Positions 18,551-26,131 of a stretch of DNA of 57,822 nucleotides are shown one piece after another. Positions within the stretch are counted from its first letter, which is position 1. Each line of letters begins with the position of its first letter. The DNA comes from Fibrobacter sp. (GTDB lineage: Bacteria; Fibrobacterota; Fibrobacteria; Fibrobacterales; Fibrobacteraceae): positions 1 through 57,822 of the forward strand of contig JAFXLS010000039.1 of the NCBI GenBank assembly GCA_017530965.1. Direction: 5' to 3'. Below the pieces are notes generated by a model, which was given only the letters and a program-made list of their open reading frames with translations, made no database searches and was not told the origin of the DNA. The position numbers were made by a program, and so were the translations under genes.

Positions 18551-18583
18551 TTTACAGAAAAATCGAAATTTTTTATAAATTTA
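18551..18583 (+). promoter_or_regulatory. Promoter of the 144-aa gene, apparently leaderless
   Basis: TTTACA at 18551, then 17 bases to TATAAA at 18574, overlapping TAAATTTA (TAnnTTT type) at 18576-18583. Only TAAC separates this from ATG 18588, so transcription should begin at or next to the start codon. No ribosome site is present. Confidence 0.55.
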
Positions 18584-18587
18584 TAAC

Positions 18588-19022
18588 ATGGCTGTCGACG
18601 AAGCGACAAAGAAACAAGACGAGTTGGAACTTTATCAGATCGATGATAAAGCCATTATGCCTTTCTTTGAATGCCACTGCGAAGAATTGAAGCAATTCAT
18701 TCAGGAACGCAGGGCTCAGAACTTGTCGCTTCTGGAATTGCTTAAGCAGTTTATCCGCACCTACAAACTTCCGTTCAACATGCAGCGTTATATGTCTGTA
18801 CAGACAACGTACATCAAGCAGGTGTTGCAGGAACGTATGCAGGACCGTCAGGTGGCGGTGAGTCGCTGGATCCAGGAACATGCCGGTAGGCATCGTAACC
18901 GCATGATTCAGCTTCAGTGCCTTTATCTGGATCGGATCAAGGATAAACTTTTGCCCGAAATCCAGAAAATGCTGGAACAGCGTATTGAAAATCTCCAGTC
19001 GAAAATGGACGAAAGAAAATAG
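18588..19022 (+). CDS. Uncharacterised 144-aa helical protein
   Basis: No family recognised. The protein is charged and predicted almost wholly helical, with no signal or membrane segment. It has Gln/Arg-rich helices (HCEELKQFIQERRAQNLS, MQRYMSVQTTYIKQVLQER) and a C-terminal coiled-coil-like stretch ending in KMDERK. It has its own promoter directly at the start codon and a hairpin terminator downstream, so it is a single-gene unit. The codon pattern looks like that of its neighbours, which supports a real gene. Confidence 0.7.
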   Translation: MAVDEATKKQDELELYQIDDKAIMPFFECHCEELKQFIQERRAQNLSLLELLKQFIRTYKLPFNMQRYMSVQTTYIKQVLQERMQDRQVAVSRWIQEHAGRHRNRMIQLQCLYLDRIKDKLLPEIQKMLEQRIENLQSKMDERK

Positions 19023-19059
19023 AACGCTAAATCATTGATATTCAATATCTTCTACGAAA

Positions 19060-19098
19060 AACTGCCTTTTTTTGACAAAAATGGGCAGTTATTTTTTT
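19060..19098 (+). terminator. Rho-independent terminator after the 144-aa gene
   Basis: AACTGCC pairs with GGCAGTT, the inner T7 and A5 runs can extend the stem, and a T7 tract follows. Confidence 0.75.
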
Positions 19099-19391
19099 AT
19101 ATACTTTGCGTATTAATGCTCTTTTGTGCATTAAAAGTATATATTTTTTTGTCAAGATATAGTTCAAAATTTTTCTGTTGATAAGTTGTTCCAAACATAG
19201 GGGTTCCGTCTTGACTGCGGAGTGATTAAAAGCGTGATTTGTTTGCAACAATGGGGGTATTATTGGGAATAAATATTTTTTTTTCGTTTTTAGCTCAAAA
19301 TCGCCGTTTTTCAAAAAAAAATGCATGCCCTTGTCATTTTGTTGTATGCTTTATTTAATTTTTTCATGCTTTTTTAGATGATTGGTAAAAC
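19099..19391. other. AT-rich non-coding region upstream of the DnaA-like gene
   Basis: About 290 bases with many T- and A-tracts and no credible gene. It holds an inverted repeat TTAATGC-N8-GCATTAA (19113-19134) and TGTTGATAA at 19176-19184, one mismatch from a DnaA box read on the other strand. It could hold the promoter and autoregulatory site of the downstream gene. An origin is possible but not shown: I see only one box-like word. Confidence 0.45.
19113..19134. promoter_or_regulatory. Inverted repeat TTAATGC/GCATTAA upstream of the DnaA-like gene
   Basis: Perfect 7-bp arms with an 8-base centre, directly after the terminator of the preceding gene. Candidate operator or a second hairpin. 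Confidence 0.35.
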
Positions 19392-20861
19392 GTGACAAAC
19401 TCTGTTGCTCTTTTAAATTCTGAATCTTCGGTCTGGCAGCTGACACTGGACCGTTTGCGTGAAGAATGCAATGATTATTTCGGCCTGGCCATTTTAGATA
19501 CGGTAGGTTTCGAAGGCGTTTTTGATGGTGTTGTCCAGCTTTCTGTCCCCGATGAATTGCGCGAAAACTGGGTAAAGGCTCATTATGCGGATATTATGCG
19601 CAAGGCTTTTTCCGAAGTCCTTGGCGAATCCTTTGTCGATTTCAAGATTTCTATTGCCGCTAGCGAAAAAAACGTGCAGGTGATGTCCACTCCGGCGGCT
19701 CCGAAGCTCCCGGCTGTACACCCTGCCCGTGTAGCCGCCAAGAAGCGCGCCCCCCGCCTTAAGCTTTCTCTGTATGCCGGCTATACTTTCGAAAACTTTA
19801 TCGAAGGTGACTGCAATTTTACCGCCTGCGAAGCTTGCAAGTCCGTGGCCGAAAAGCCGGGCGATCCGGCCCTGAATCCGCTTTTTGTATATGGCAAGTC
19901 CGGTCTCGGCAAGACTCACCTTTTGCAGTCCATTGCCGGCCAAATGCTCAAGAGCAATTCCCAGATTCGCGTGGTCTATTGCCATGCCTACGAATTCTTG
20001 CGCGACGCCACGGCCATGAGCAAGGCGTTAGATGCAAAACTCGGTAATGTCCGCGAACTCGCTTATGCCTTCCAGGAAAAGTACGAAAACTGTGATGTGC
20101 TGCTTTTGGATGATGTCCAGCTTCTGGAATATGGCGTCAGTACGCAGAAGCGCCTTGCCATTCTGATTAAGCATTTGCGTGCCCAGGGCAAGCAGGTGGT
20201 GCTTTCTTGCGATAGGCATCCGTCCCAGTTCAATCCCCTTCGCGAAGGCGAAGCGCGCCCCAAGGGCCATTCCGAAATTCCGTGTATTTCGGAAACGCTT
20301 CTGGCTCCGCTGGAATCTTGCGTGGCGGTGGGCCTGGATGTACCGGATCTTACGACCCGCATGAAGCTTATCCAGAAGAAATCCATGAGCATTCCCTTCG
20401 TGGATAAGGACCGCGAAGAAATTTGCCGGTTCCTGTCGCTCCCACCCCGCGAAAACTTCCGCGTCATCGAGGGCATGTTGAACGGTCTCCGTGCCATGAA
20501 TGAATTCTGCGAAGAAAACCTGGATTTGGGCGCTGTCAAGCGCTTGGTGGCAGCACCGGGAACTTCCGGCGTCGAGGAACTTTCGGTAAAGGGAATCTCC
20601 GAGACGGTTGCCATGGAATTCGGTTGCGATCTCATGGCCCTTGCAAGCAAGCGCCAGGATGCCGGTGTTGCCCTGCCGCGCAAGGTGGCCATGTACCTTT
20701 GCCGCGAAATGACCAATACATCGCTCGTAAATATTGGAGAATTCTTTAACAGGGATTACTCTTCTGTTATCGCAGCTATCCGTTCACTGGTAAAGCAGAT
20801 GGATAAAGACGAAGACCTTGCTCGCAAGGTCAAGGATATCCGCTATTTGCTGGAAGCCTAG
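19392..20861 (+). CDS. Divergent DnaA (replication initiator family), box VII arginine finger replaced
   Basis: A 489-aa protein with full DnaA layout. Domain I is about residues 12-90 (SVWQLTLDRLREECN), then a linker. The AAA+ domain has Walker A GKSGLGKTH at 168-176, Walker B LLLDDVQ near 238, and sensor 1 LSCDRHPSQF near 273. The C-terminal DNA-binding domain shows SKRQDAG, PRKVAMYLCREMTN and FFNRDYSSV in place of FGGRDHTTV. Sensor 2 Arg is kept in NFRVIEG. Box VII, normally RLKSRF, reads TLLAPL here (about 302-307), so the arginine finger position is Pro306; sensor 1 to box VII is also longer than usual. The start is a GTG. Neighbours are not dnaN, recF or gyrB, so it may be a paralogue rather than the chromosomal initiator. 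Confidence 0.85.
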   Translation: MTNSVALLNSESSVWQLTLDRLREECNDYFGLAILDTVGFEGVFDGVVQLSVPDELRENWVKAHYADIMRKAFSEVLGESFVDFKISIAASEKNVQVMSTPAAPKLPAVHPARVAAKKRAPRLKLSLYAGYTFENFIEGDCNFTACEACKSVAEKPGDPALNPLFVYGKSGLGKTHLLQSIAGQMLKSNSQIRVVYCHAYEFLRDATAMSKALDAKLGNVRELAYAFQEKYENCDVLLLDDVQLLEYGVSTQKRLAILIKHLRAQGKQVVLSCDRHPSQFNPLREGEARPKGHSEIPCISETLLAPLESCVAVGLDVPDLTTRMKLIQKKSMSIPFVDKDREEICRFLSLPPRENFRVIEGMLNGLRAMNEFCEENLDLGAVKRLVAAPGTSGVEELSVKGISETVAMEFGCDLMALASKRQDAGVALPRKVAMYLCREMTNTSLVNIGEFFNRDYSSVIAAIRSLVKQMDKDEDLARKVKDIRYLLEA

Positions 20862-20863
20862 CA

Positions 20864-21748
20864 ATGATTGCTTTGGTGACGGGTGGCGCAGGCGTCGTAG
20901 GGAAGGCGCTTTGTCGGGAACTTCTAGCCCGTGATGTGTGTGTTCGCGTGCTTGTGCTCCCGGGCGATACCCAGGCTGGGTTTTTACCCCGGGGGGTGGA
21001 GGTCTTTTATGGGGATGTGTCGGATTATGAATCCATCCGCAAGGCCTTTGTGGGTGTAGATTTGGTCTACCATCTAGCCGCCATTCTCCTTTCTACAAAA
21101 CCGGGCGCCTTTGGGCGCATCAATGCTGGCGGGACGCGCAATGTGGTTGCTGCCGCCCAGGAAGCCGGCGTAAGGCGGCTGGTCTATGTGTCCAGCATTT
21201 CGGTGACATACCCGGTACTTACGGAATACGGTAAAAGCAAGTTGGCGGGGGAGTCCTGCGTCAAGGATTCCGGTCTGGAATGGACCATCGTCCGCCCGAC
21301 GCTGGTGATTGGGGAGCCTGTGGGTTATGGTGGCGGAATCGAGTTCAACATGTATGCCGACTACGTGCGACGTTTTCCGGTGTACTTCTTGCCCGGTGGG
21401 GGAAAATGCCTCAAACGTCCGGTCAAGAGCGTTGACTTGGTCAAGGGAATCGCCCTGGCGGGCCTTTCTGAAAATGCGGTGAAAAAGACCTACGCCCTGG
21501 CTGGTGAACGAGTCCTTTCCATGGCGGATATGGCGAAAAGTATTTTGAAATTGGCAAAAAAACGACATTTCATGGTGCCTGTTCCCTGGTGGATTGCGAA
21601 AAAATTGGCTGTTCTGAAGAGCTGGATTGGCGGAAAGCCCGTTACGGCGGAACAGGCTCTTGCGGGATTTTTGTACGATGCCGCTCCCGATATCGAGAAT
21701 GCCAAGGTCGATTTGGGGTACAATCCCGGTGCTCCCTTAGAAATTTGA
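20864..21748 (+). CDS. NAD-dependent epimerase/dehydratase family protein (extended SDR)
   Basis: A 294-aa extended short-chain dehydrogenase. The N-terminal nucleotide-binding motif is VTGGAGVVGKALCREL, followed by YGDVSDYESI (the Asp that contacts adenine), VDLVYHLAA, and the catalytic pair YGKSK after VSSISV. The C-terminal half is shortish and ends in GYNPGAPLEI. Related enzymes act on nucleotide sugars, steroids or flavonoid-like compounds; the substrate cannot be assigned. The start is 2 bases after the stop of the DnaA-like gene, so the two are probably co-transcribed. Confidence 0.85.
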   Translation: MIALVTGGAGVVGKALCRELLARDVCVRVLVLPGDTQAGFLPRGVEVFYGDVSDYESIRKAFVGVDLVYHLAAILLSTKPGAFGRINAGGTRNVVAAAQEAGVRRLVYVSSISVTYPVLTEYGKSKLAGESCVKDSGLEWTIVRPTLVIGEPVGYGGGIEFNMYADYVRRFPVYFLPGGGKCLKRPVKSVDLVKGIALAGLSENAVKKTYALAGERVLSMADMAKSILKLAKKRHFMVPVPWWIAKKLAVLKSWIGGKPVTAEQALAGFLYDAAPDIENAKVDLGYNPGAPLEI

Positions 21749-21786
21749 CTTAAAATGCGTTTTTTATCACAAAAAATCGACAATTA

Positions 21787-21815
21787 TTTACATTGTCCCA
21801 TTTTTTGTGTATATT
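21787..21815 (+). promoter_or_regulatory. Promoter of the lipoprotein at 21838
   Basis: TTTACA at 21787-21792, a 17-base spacer, then TATATT at 21810-21815. The start codon is 22 bases further with GAGG in front of it. Confidence 0.6.
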
Positions 21816-21837
21816 CTATGCAGAAAACGAGGTTTTT

Positions 21838-23004
21838 ATGAATTTTAAAGCATGTTCGGCGGTGATTTCTTCCGCTTTTGCGATTTCTTTGATGCTTGCT
21901 GCTTGTGGCAGCGACGATAACTCTTCTAATGTGGAACGCGGCGATGATGATTCCTCTTCCAGTGTAGAAGAATCTTCCTCTTCCACAGAAAAGTCCTCTT
22001 CTTCCAAGGAGGCTGATGGTCCCAAGGGAACCCGTGCTGCTACGTTGGAAGACTTGGAAAAGAACATGTCTCTCGGCGAAATGTTCGGTACGGAATTGTT
22101 CCTTGCGGCAGGTGCCAAGCAGGGCGTGTTCTCGCTGTGGATTTCTGACCCGGCATGGATTGCGGTCCGTTCGGAATTCAAGGATGGCGTCATTGAATTT
22201 GGCGTTGAAAACGGCTCCTTTATGGGTGTTGAATCCAAGAGTGCCGACAAGATGCAGGCATTCTTTGAAAAATCGGGCGAACTCAAGTTCATTGTCAATG
22301 AAAAAGAACAGTTGCAGGTCTCTATCAATGGTGGCAAGTTCAAGGATGTGGAATCGGTCAGCGTAGAAAAAGAATCGGGTGTCATTACGAACGCAGGCGA
22401 TTTGAAGGGCGTCAAGCTTTCTTGCAAGAGCGGAACCCTGAAACAGGTTTATTCCTTCTTCAAGGATCGTTACGTTGTTGAAGAAACGGATGGGGATTCG
22501 ACTAATTGGTCGGCTGGTTACTACGATATCCAGCGTGGCTATTTGCTGATGCTCCCGGTTTTCTTTGACAAGTCCGTCTATTCTCTGGTTTCTGCAGAAG
22601 TTGACAGCGACTTCAACATGTCCATCGTGGCTGGCGATGATATGAGCTGCTCCAAGTCTACGCTCAAGTATAAGGATGTCGACCGTAGCAAGCTTGTGGG
22701 AACCTGGGTTGCCTACGAAGACAACTACAAGTGGTCTCTTAAGCTGGATAGCCTGGGTAACCATAATATCGAAGTGACTCTGAAAAAGGCCCAGCAAGAA
22801 AAGAGATCTGGTATATGGGATGTGTATGGCGACCAGCTGCTGATGAAAAACACCAACTGCTCTATTAACAAGGACAGCGGAAGGGCTTGTGGCTCTGCGG
22901 TAAAGGGTTCTGTGGAAAAGCTTGATCCCGAAAAGGGCTTTACCTACAAGCATAACGATGTCGGTACCATGCCTACGGAATGGTCTCTCCCGGAATATGA
23001 GTAA
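21838..23004 (+). CDS. Uncharacterised lipoprotein with Ser-rich linker
   Basis: A 388-aa lipoprotein. ATG 21838 gives a signal ending LMLAAC with the acylated Cys near residue 21, followed by GSDDNSS and a Ser/Glu linker to about residue 60. The rest is a soluble domain with two cysteine pairs (LSCKSG, DMSCSK, NTNCSI, GRACGS) and lipocalin-like short strands such as LVGTWVAYEDNYKWSLKLDS near residue 285; I cannot name the family. It has its own promoter and a strong terminator, so it is monocistronic. Confidence 0.8.
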   Translation: MNFKACSAVISSAFAISLMLAACGSDDNSSNVERGDDDSSSSVEESSSSTEKSSSSKEADGPKGTRAATLEDLEKNMSLGEMFGTELFLAAGAKQGVFSLWISDPAWIAVRSEFKDGVIEFGVENGSFMGVESKSADKMQAFFEKSGELKFIVNEKEQLQVSINGGKFKDVESVSVEKESGVITNAGDLKGVKLSCKSGTLKQVYSFFKDRYVVEETDGDSTNWSAGYYDIQRGYLLMLPVFFDKSVYSLVSAEVDSDFNMSIVAGDDMSCSKSTLKYKDVDRSKLVGTWVAYEDNYKWSLKLDSLGNHNIEVTLKKAQQEKRSGIWDVYGDQLLMKNTNCSINKDSGRACGSAVKGSVEKLDPEKGFTYKHNDVGTMPTEWSLPEYE

Positions 23005-23024
23005 TTAGCTGTTTTGATAAATAG

Positions 23025-23053
23025 AAAAGGCAGGCCTTGTCGCCTGCCTTTTT
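23025..23053. terminator. Bidirectional rho-independent terminator
   Basis: AAAAGGCAGGC and GCCTGCCTTTT form the stem, with A- and T-tracts on either side. It serves the lipoprotein and the converging slyD gene. Confidence 0.9.
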
Positions 23054-23084
23054 ATATGTTGTAAACAACGAAAGCGTTTGCGGT

Positions 23085-23687
23085 TTATTTACCGTGGTGC
23101 TTGTCGTGGTTGGGGCAGCCGCAGCCGCCGTTACCATCGCAATTTTCCTTGTGGCCTTCGCCGCCACATTCGCATTCGTGGCCTTCTTCGCCGCACTTGC
23201 AATCGCCTTCGCCCTTGCCGCCACAGCAGCAGTGGTGACCCGGATTCAGTTCTTCTTCGGTAGCTTCACGGACAGAAACCACTTCGATGGCGAAGTTCAG
23301 GTTCTGGCCGGCCAGTTCGTGGTTGGCGTCGATGACGGCGGTCTTTTCAGAAACGGACTTCACGCGGATGGGCATCGGGCCAGCCGGCGTCTGGGCGTAG
23401 AACATCATGCCTTCTACCACCTTGTCCACACCCTGGAAAACGTCCAGCGGAACTTCCTGGGTCATTTCTTCGTTGTATTCGCCGTAACCTTCAGAAGGAA
23501 TCACCTTGACGTCGAACTTGTCGCCCACATCGTGGCCCACCATGGCTTTTTCAAGACCCACAACGATCATGTGGGCGCCCTGAATGTACTGCAGCGGTTC
23601 GCGGCCTTCGGAAGAGTCAATGACCTTGCCTTCGTCGGAGGTCAGGGTGTAGTGCATCTGGACAACTGTCTTGTCGGCAATCTTCAT
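23085..23687 (-). CDS. slyD: FKBP-type peptidyl-prolyl isomerase SlyD with metal-binding tail
   Basis: SlyD is a prolyl isomerase and chaperone that also delivers nickel for metalloenzyme maturation. The 200-aa protein begins IADKTVVQMHYTLTSDEGKV and has the FKBP core with GREPLQYIQGAHMIVVGLEK, the inserted-flap region (GYGEYNEEMTQEVPLDVF), and a closing NFAIEVVSVREATEEEL. The last 50 residues hold ten Cys and seven His among Gly and Glu, the typical SlyD metal tail. An AAGGA site precedes the start and a TATATTTG element lies about 30 bases up. Confidence 0.95.
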   Translation of the reverse strand: MKIADKTVVQMHYTLTSDEGKVIDSSEGREPLQYIQGAHMIVVGLEKAMVGHDVGDKFDVKVIPSEGYGEYNEEMTQEVPLDVFQGVDKVVEGMMFYAQTPAGPMPIRVKSVSEKTAVIDANHELAGQNLNFAIEVVSVREATEEELNPGHHCCCGGKGEGDCKCGEEGHECECGGEGHKENCDGNGGCGCPNHDKHHGK

Positions 23688-23717
23688 AGGAATTCCTTTT
23701 TATGGTTTGGGGAAGCC

Positions 23718-23725
23718 CAAATATA
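23718..23725 (-). promoter_or_regulatory. TAnnTTTG promoter element of slyD
   Basis: Minus-strand TATATTTG, an exact match to the Bacteroidota -7 consensus, 30 bases before the slyD start and inside the short gap after the ompA-like gene. Confidence 0.45.
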
Positions 23726-23736
23726 GTAAAAACAGC

Positions 23737-25875
23737 CTAATGTTTCTTGTCGAGTTCCAGCTGTCGGCTGGGTATAAACCTGACAGCGTCGGCGCTGTCG
23801 TTCTTTTGAGTCTGGGTAGGCGGAAGTTTTTTGCCGAAACCCTGGAATTTGAGACGGTCCTTGCTGATGCCTTTCTTTACAAGATAGTTGTAAATGAATT
23901 CGGCTCTTTCGTTAGAAATGCGGGAGGCGTTTTCACCGGAAGCATCGCTTGCAGAACACTGGATCTCCAAGTTGACAGGGTATTGACGCATGTGGTACAC
24001 GATGTCGTTCAGTGCGGTGTAGCTGGAATTGTACAGGACGGTATCCTGACCTTTAAACCGGATCTGTTTGGCGAATATGTTGAAGTTTTGCCTGGGGTTG
24101 GTGGGGCAGCCCGAAACATCGATGAATGCACCTGCCTGGGTGCCTGGGCATTGGTCTGCCCAATCAGCCACACCGTCATCGTCGGAATCCAGGGGGCATC
24201 CCAGGCTGTCGATGGGAGCGCCTTCGGGGGTTCCGGGGCACTTGTCGTCTTCGTCGAAAATGCCGTCGCCGTCTTGGTCGATGCGGCATCCGTTAATATT
24301 TACGGTGACGCCTTCGGGGGTGTCGGCACACTCGTCTCTTGTATCGGGAACGCCGTCCTTGTCGGAATCCAGGGGGCAGCCCGATTCGCCAACCGTTTCT
24401 CCCAGCTTGCTGTTGGGACACTTATCCAAATCGTCGGGAACACCGTCACCATCAAAGTCCAGGGGGCATCCGCGCTTGTCGATGGAGATGCCTTCGGGGG
24501 TGTCGGGGCATTGGTCCAAATCGTTTGTAATGCCGTCGTGGTCCTGGTCCAGGGGACAACCGTCATTTCCGACAGGTTCGCCGTGGGGAGTCTCGTTGCA
24601 TTTGTCGTTGTTGTCATCAATGCCATCGCCATCGGTGTCCAGCATGCATCCTGTTGAATCCACTGCAAAGCCTTCGGCGGTATTGGGGCACCTGTCGAGG
24701 TAATCGGCGACTCCGTCATTATCGTGGTCCAGGGGGCAACCGTTATAGTCAACTTCTAGCCCTATGGGAGTGGCTGGGCACAGGTCAACGATGTTCAAGA
24801 CACCGTCAAGGTCTTCGTCCACGGGACATCCGCGGGGGTTTACCGCTTGCCCCTTCATGGTGTTGGGACACATGTCCTTGCGGTCGATAACGCCGTCGTG
24901 GTCGTCGTCGCCCCAGCTGAGGTCAATCACCTTGCTCAAGGAAATTGCAATACCCAGTTCCGGGGAACCTGCCATGGGGTATTGGAGGTTTTCCTTGCCT
25001 GATTTCAGGTTGACTTGTAGAGCGTCTTCTTCGTCCAGATCCTTGAAATAATGGAATCCGATATCTCCCGAAAGGGTAAGGTAGGTTTGGCCGGGAAGAT
25101 TGAGGCGCAGGCCCGGGGTCAATTTAAAGGGACTGTTCAAGAAATGCTCCATCCAGTGGGTGGAACGCAAGGGGGTTTCGCCAGAGGCTTCGAAAATGAG
25201 GGTGGCTGTTTTTTCGGGGAAAATGTTGACGCCAACGCCCCAGAGCAAATATTTATCCTTGGCCTGGAAATCGTTTAAAACGCCGGTGTAGCCGTTTAAA
25301 ACCAGATAACGCTTTAAGTCGAACGTATAATGGATGACGAGGTCGGTGGCGCCGTTGTTGGCGGTGAATGCGTAAGCGCTGTTGTCGTTTTTGACATACC
25401 AGCGGTGTCTCGGGCGGAATCCTTTTTCTGTAGATCCTGTGGGAATCAGGATCTCGGCGCTACCACCCAAGTAAAACCATTCATTTACAGGGATAGAGCC
25501 TTTGGCGGACAATTGCAGGTCTCCGAGACCGATTCCGTCCAGATCCGTATTGTTGATGTAGCCTTCGTAGTGAAACGGGAGCGTGAATCCCAGTTCCAGG
25601 TTATCCAAGACGGCGAAACTCATGAAAAAGGTTTCGTCGTTAGAAGGCGTATTGTTGTTGAGTGTAACGAAATTCCCTTTGGAATCGGTGTAGCCGTCAT
25701 TTAGACTCAGGGTGTTCCCGTCACTTGCCATTTCGAAGGAGCCTGAAATATACAGGTTGCCTTGAGGATTGGTTTTTGCTGAGGGAACGTGAATGCCGCT
25801 GGTCGACTTTACAATGCCGACCTGTGCGAGGGCCGGAATCGTCAATAGGCATAGTGCGGCAAACAGTTTTTTCAT
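23737..25875 (-). CDS. OmpA family outer-membrane protein with nine thrombospondin type 3 repeats
   Basis: A 712-aa protein with signal MKKLFAALCLLTIPALA. Residues about 20-310 look like an outer-membrane beta-barrel. Residues about 315-590 hold nine tandem TSP3 calcium-binding repeats of the form LDxDxDGVxDxxDxCPxTPxGxxVDxxGCP. The last 110 residues are an OmpA-like domain: NASRISNERAEFIYNYLVKK keeps the Asp/Arg pattern for peptidoglycan contact, but the final NRRV-type motif is altered (DAVRFIPSRQ). It probably links outer membrane to cell wall and extends a calcium-stiffened rod. Single gene, upstream of slyD on the same strand. Confidence 0.9.
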   Translation of the reverse strand: MKKLFAALCLLTIPALAQVGIVKSTSGIHVPSAKTNPQGNLYISGSFEMASDGNTLSLNDGYTDSKGNFVTLNNNTPSNDETFFMSFAVLDNLELGFTLPFHYEGYINNTDLDGIGLGDLQLSAKGSIPVNEWFYLGGSAEILIPTGSTEKGFRPRHRWYVKNDNSAYAFTANNGATDLVIHYTFDLKRYLVLNGYTGVLNDFQAKDKYLLWGVGVNIFPEKTATLIFEASGETPLRSTHWMEHFLNSPFKLTPGLRLNLPGQTYLTLSGDIGFHYFKDLDEEDALQVNLKSGKENLQYPMAGSPELGIAISLSKVIDLSWGDDDHDGVIDRKDMCPNTMKGQAVNPRGCPVDEDLDGVLNIVDLCPATPIGLEVDYNGCPLDHDNDGVADYLDRCPNTAEGFAVDSTGCMLDTDGDGIDDNNDKCNETPHGEPVGNDGCPLDQDHDGITNDLDQCPDTPEGISIDKRGCPLDFDGDGVPDDLDKCPNSKLGETVGESGCPLDSDKDGVPDTRDECADTPEGVTVNINGCRIDQDGDGIFDEDDKCPGTPEGAPIDSLGCPLDSDDDGVADWADQCPGTQAGAFIDVSGCPTNPRQNFNIFAKQIRFKGQDTVLYNSSYTALNDIVYHMRQYPVNLEIQCSASDASGENASRISNERAEFIYNYLVKKGISKDRLKFQGFGKKLPPTQTQKNDSADAVRFIPSRQLELDKKH

Positions 25876-25957
25876 AACTTGATGTATAACATAGAAATTT
25901 AATTCGGAATATGGAATTGGAATTTCGGAATTAGCGAATGATGAAATTGCTATTTGT

Positions 25958-25965
25958 TATATTTG
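25958..25965 (+). promoter_or_regulatory. TAnnTTTG promoter element of the 52-aa gene and mltD
   Basis: TATATTTG, seven bases before ATG 25973, leaving little or no leader. Confidence 0.5.
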
Positions 25966-25972
25966 AGGCGTA

Positions 25973-26131
25973 ATGAAGGAAACAGAAGAAAAACAGGAAC
26001 TGCCTTCTTGGCATCGTAAGTCTCAAAAGGCTTATCGAATTAATCGTATCATTATTGTTTTACAGATGGTTGCTGCCTTTGTCTTGGCGGGAGTCATTTG
26101 GTTCGGTGTAGAAAAAGTAACTGGAAATTAG
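25973..26131 (+). CDS. Small single-pass membrane protein, 52 aa, coupled to mltD
   Basis: A short frame with a charged N-terminus (MKETEEKQELPSWHRK) and one hydrophobic helix at about residues 24-46 (IIIVLQMVAAFVLAGVIWFG), followed by a short tail. The basic residues before the helix suggest the N-terminus is cytoplasmic. The TAG stop is followed directly by the ATG of mltD and a TATATTTG promoter element sits just upstream, so this is very likely a real gene and the first of a two-gene unit. No family recognised; a helper or anchor of the transglycosylase is one possibility. Confidence 0.7.
   Translation: MKETEEKQELPSWHRKSQKAYRINRIIIVLQMVAAFVLAGVIWFGVEKVTGN

Noticed and set aside
19099..19391. 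Chromosomal origin of replication
   Set aside because: Only one near-match to a DnaA box and no usual origin neighbours; kept only as a possible regulatory region.
24068..24860. Regular repeats about 84 bases apart, considered as a CRISPR-like array
   Set aside because: They encode the TSP3 protein repeats in frame; there are no unique spacers or identical repeats.
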